A stretch of 64,000 bases of DNA, taken from the NCBI GenBank assembly GCA_963698565.1, contig CAVORH010000010.1, positions 1-64,000 on the forward strand. The letters are read 5' to 3'. The position numbers and the translations under genes are program-made. The first letter of the stretch is position 1, and each line of letters opens with the position of its first letter. Of the stretch, positions 63,049 to 64,000 are shown one piece after another. Under the pieces are notes generated by a model that was given only the letters and a program-made list of their open reading frames with translations, did no database searches and was not told where the DNA came from. This DNA comes from Sva-07 sp963698565. Its GTDB lineage: Bacteria; Actinomycetota; Acidimicrobiia; Acidimicrobiales; Ilumatobacteraceae.

Positions 63049-64000
63049 ATGCGCGTCACCGGTTGGCGGTGCGCCGTCTGCAGCGCAGAGGTCGAGATCG
63101 CAACGCCGTTCCCGTGGCGGTGCCCCAACTCCACCTCGCACGACCGCCACCACGTGCTGCAGATCGTCCGATCCGGCACGGCGCCGGTCCCGGCGATCGA
63201 GCACCGGAATCCGTACGTCCGTCACGACGGCGACCTCGCCTGGGCGGCCTACGCGGACGCCAACGGGATGGATCTCGATGCTCGCCGACGCCTGGTGCTC
63301 GAACTCGACGACGCCGTCAGCGCCGCGGCCGGTGTGGGGTTCGTCCCGACACCGTTCACCCGGTCGGCGGTGCTGTCCGACGAGCTCGGCTTCGCGGACG
63401 GTGGCGGGGTGTGGGTCAAGGACGAGACCGGGGGAGTGGCCGGCAGCCAGAAGGCGCGCCACCTGTTCACGATCCTCCTGCACCTGCGTGCGGCAGAGCT
63501 GATCGGTCATCTCACCGAGCGGCCGCCGCTCGCGATCGCGTCGTGCGGCAACGCCGCTCTCGCAGCGGCCACGCTGGCGCGGGCGTCCGGGTGGCCGATC
63601 GACGTGTTCGTGCCCACGTGGATGAGCGATGGTTTCGGTGACGAACTCGACCGGCTCGGCGCCCGCGTGCACCGGTGCGAACGTCGTGCCGGCGACCCCG
63701 CCGGCGATCCTGCGATGTTCCGCTTCCGTGAGGCGATCGCCGCCGGAGCGATCCCGTTCACCGTGCAGGGCCCGGAGAACGCGTTGGCGCTCGACGGTGG
63801 TCGCACGCTGGGCTGGGAGATCGGGGAGCAGGTCGCGGAGCAGCGCGTCGGCGAACTCGACCGCATCTTCGTGCAGGTCGGCGGCGGGGCGTTCGCGGCG
63901 TGCGTCGGGGCCACCCGTCCCGCACGCCGATTCCACGCCGTGCAGTCGGCGGGTTGTGCACCGCTCGCCCGGGCCTGGCATCGAGCATTCGGCGATGCCG
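63049..64000 (+). CDS. Threonine-synthase-like PLP enzyme, cut by the window end
   Basis: 317 residues present, open at the right edge. N-terminal zinc-ribbon cluster (CAVCSAEVE, then WRCPNSTSH), then the type II fold with PLP lysine at ~135 (GSQKARHLFT), SCGNAALAAATLARASG and a glycine loop VQVGGGAFAAC near the end. Resembles threonine synthase and diaminopropionate-type lyases. It follows the preceding PLP enzyme by four bases, and both may act sequentially. Confidence 0.8.
   Translation, partial: MRVTGWRCAVCSAEVEIATPFPWRCPNSTSHDRHHVLQIVRSGTAPVPAIEHRNPYVRHDGDLAWAAYADANGMDLDARRRLVLELDDAVSAAAGVGFVPTPFTRSAVLSDELGFADGGGVWVKDETGGVAGSQKARHLFTILLHLRAAELIGHLTERPPLAIASCGNAALAAATLARASGWPIDVFVPTWMSDGFGDELDRLGARVHRCERRAGDPAGDPAMFRFREAIAAGAIPFTVQGPENALALDGGRTLGWEIGEQVAEQRVGELDRIFVQVGGGAFAACVGATRPARRFHAVQSAGCAPLARAWHRAFGDA

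Overview
The window is high-GC DNA from an actinobacterium, most likely of the Acidimicrobiia (Ilumatobacter-like). That placement is inferred from codon use, frequent GTG/TTG starts, DUF222/HNH proteins, mycothiol-type MDMPI proteins, an actinobacterial GlgM-type synthase and a tmRNA tag ending in ALAA. No rRNA, CRISPR array or complete prophage was seen. RNA genes are one tmRNA and one tRNA-Leu(UAG).

Left part (0-26 kb). A DUF222-HNH gene, a truncated SnoaL-like gene, a cold-shock protein and a PAP2/kinase/flippase fusion come first. Then come a frameshifted cytochrome P450 and a PhyH oxygenase that shares a control region with a DeoR-type repressor. The repressor leads into a complete carbohydrate ABC transporter (lipoprotein, two permeases, ATPase) and a frameshifted galT, which together look like a sugar-uptake and galactose-metabolism locus. 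Small redox and hypothetical genes follow, then a Zn alcohol dehydrogenase, a K+ channel, a PfkB kinase, a P-loop ATPase, a repeat-rich surface protein ending in an LPxxG-type sorting signal, a P1B-5 metal ATPase with a C-terminal hemerythrin domain, an SDR reductase and an MDMPI-family protein.

Middle part (26-44 kb) is accessory and eroded. An alcohol dehydrogenase has twin palindromic operators next to a TetR remnant that lost its DNA-binding domain. A DUF2568 protein and a glycogen/maltose-1-phosphate synthase come next. A MarR repressor faces a tightly overlapping redox/transport operon across a shared promoter region, and several genes of that operon are truncated or frameshifted. VOC proteins, a three-gene operon (two membrane proteins and a small soluble one) divergent from a MalT-like LuxR regulator, a DUF6933 gene with a deleted duplicate 5 kb away, and a Fic protein behind a long palindrome complete this part.

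Right part (44-64 kb). An intact IS481-family element ends 5 bp from the 3' end of the tmRNA gene, and degenerate copies of that 3' end lie to its left, flanking a small ORF. The tmRNA is followed by a second DUF222-HNH paralogue and smpB. Beyond lie an alpha/beta hydrolase, a Mec-type JAMM peptidase and CysM (without a recognisable CysO), a lipoprotein, two more hydrolases, a fasciclin-like protein, murI-rph-rdgB, an endonuclease/exonuclease/phosphatase-family protein, an unusual tRNA-Leu, a HerA-like ATPase, a DUF2461 gene flanked by REP-like palindromes, and a pair of PLP enzymes, the last cut by the window end.

Three genes (P450, galT and an unrecognised gene at 33.8 kb) are each repaired by removing a single base, which may reflect either sequencing error or real decay.
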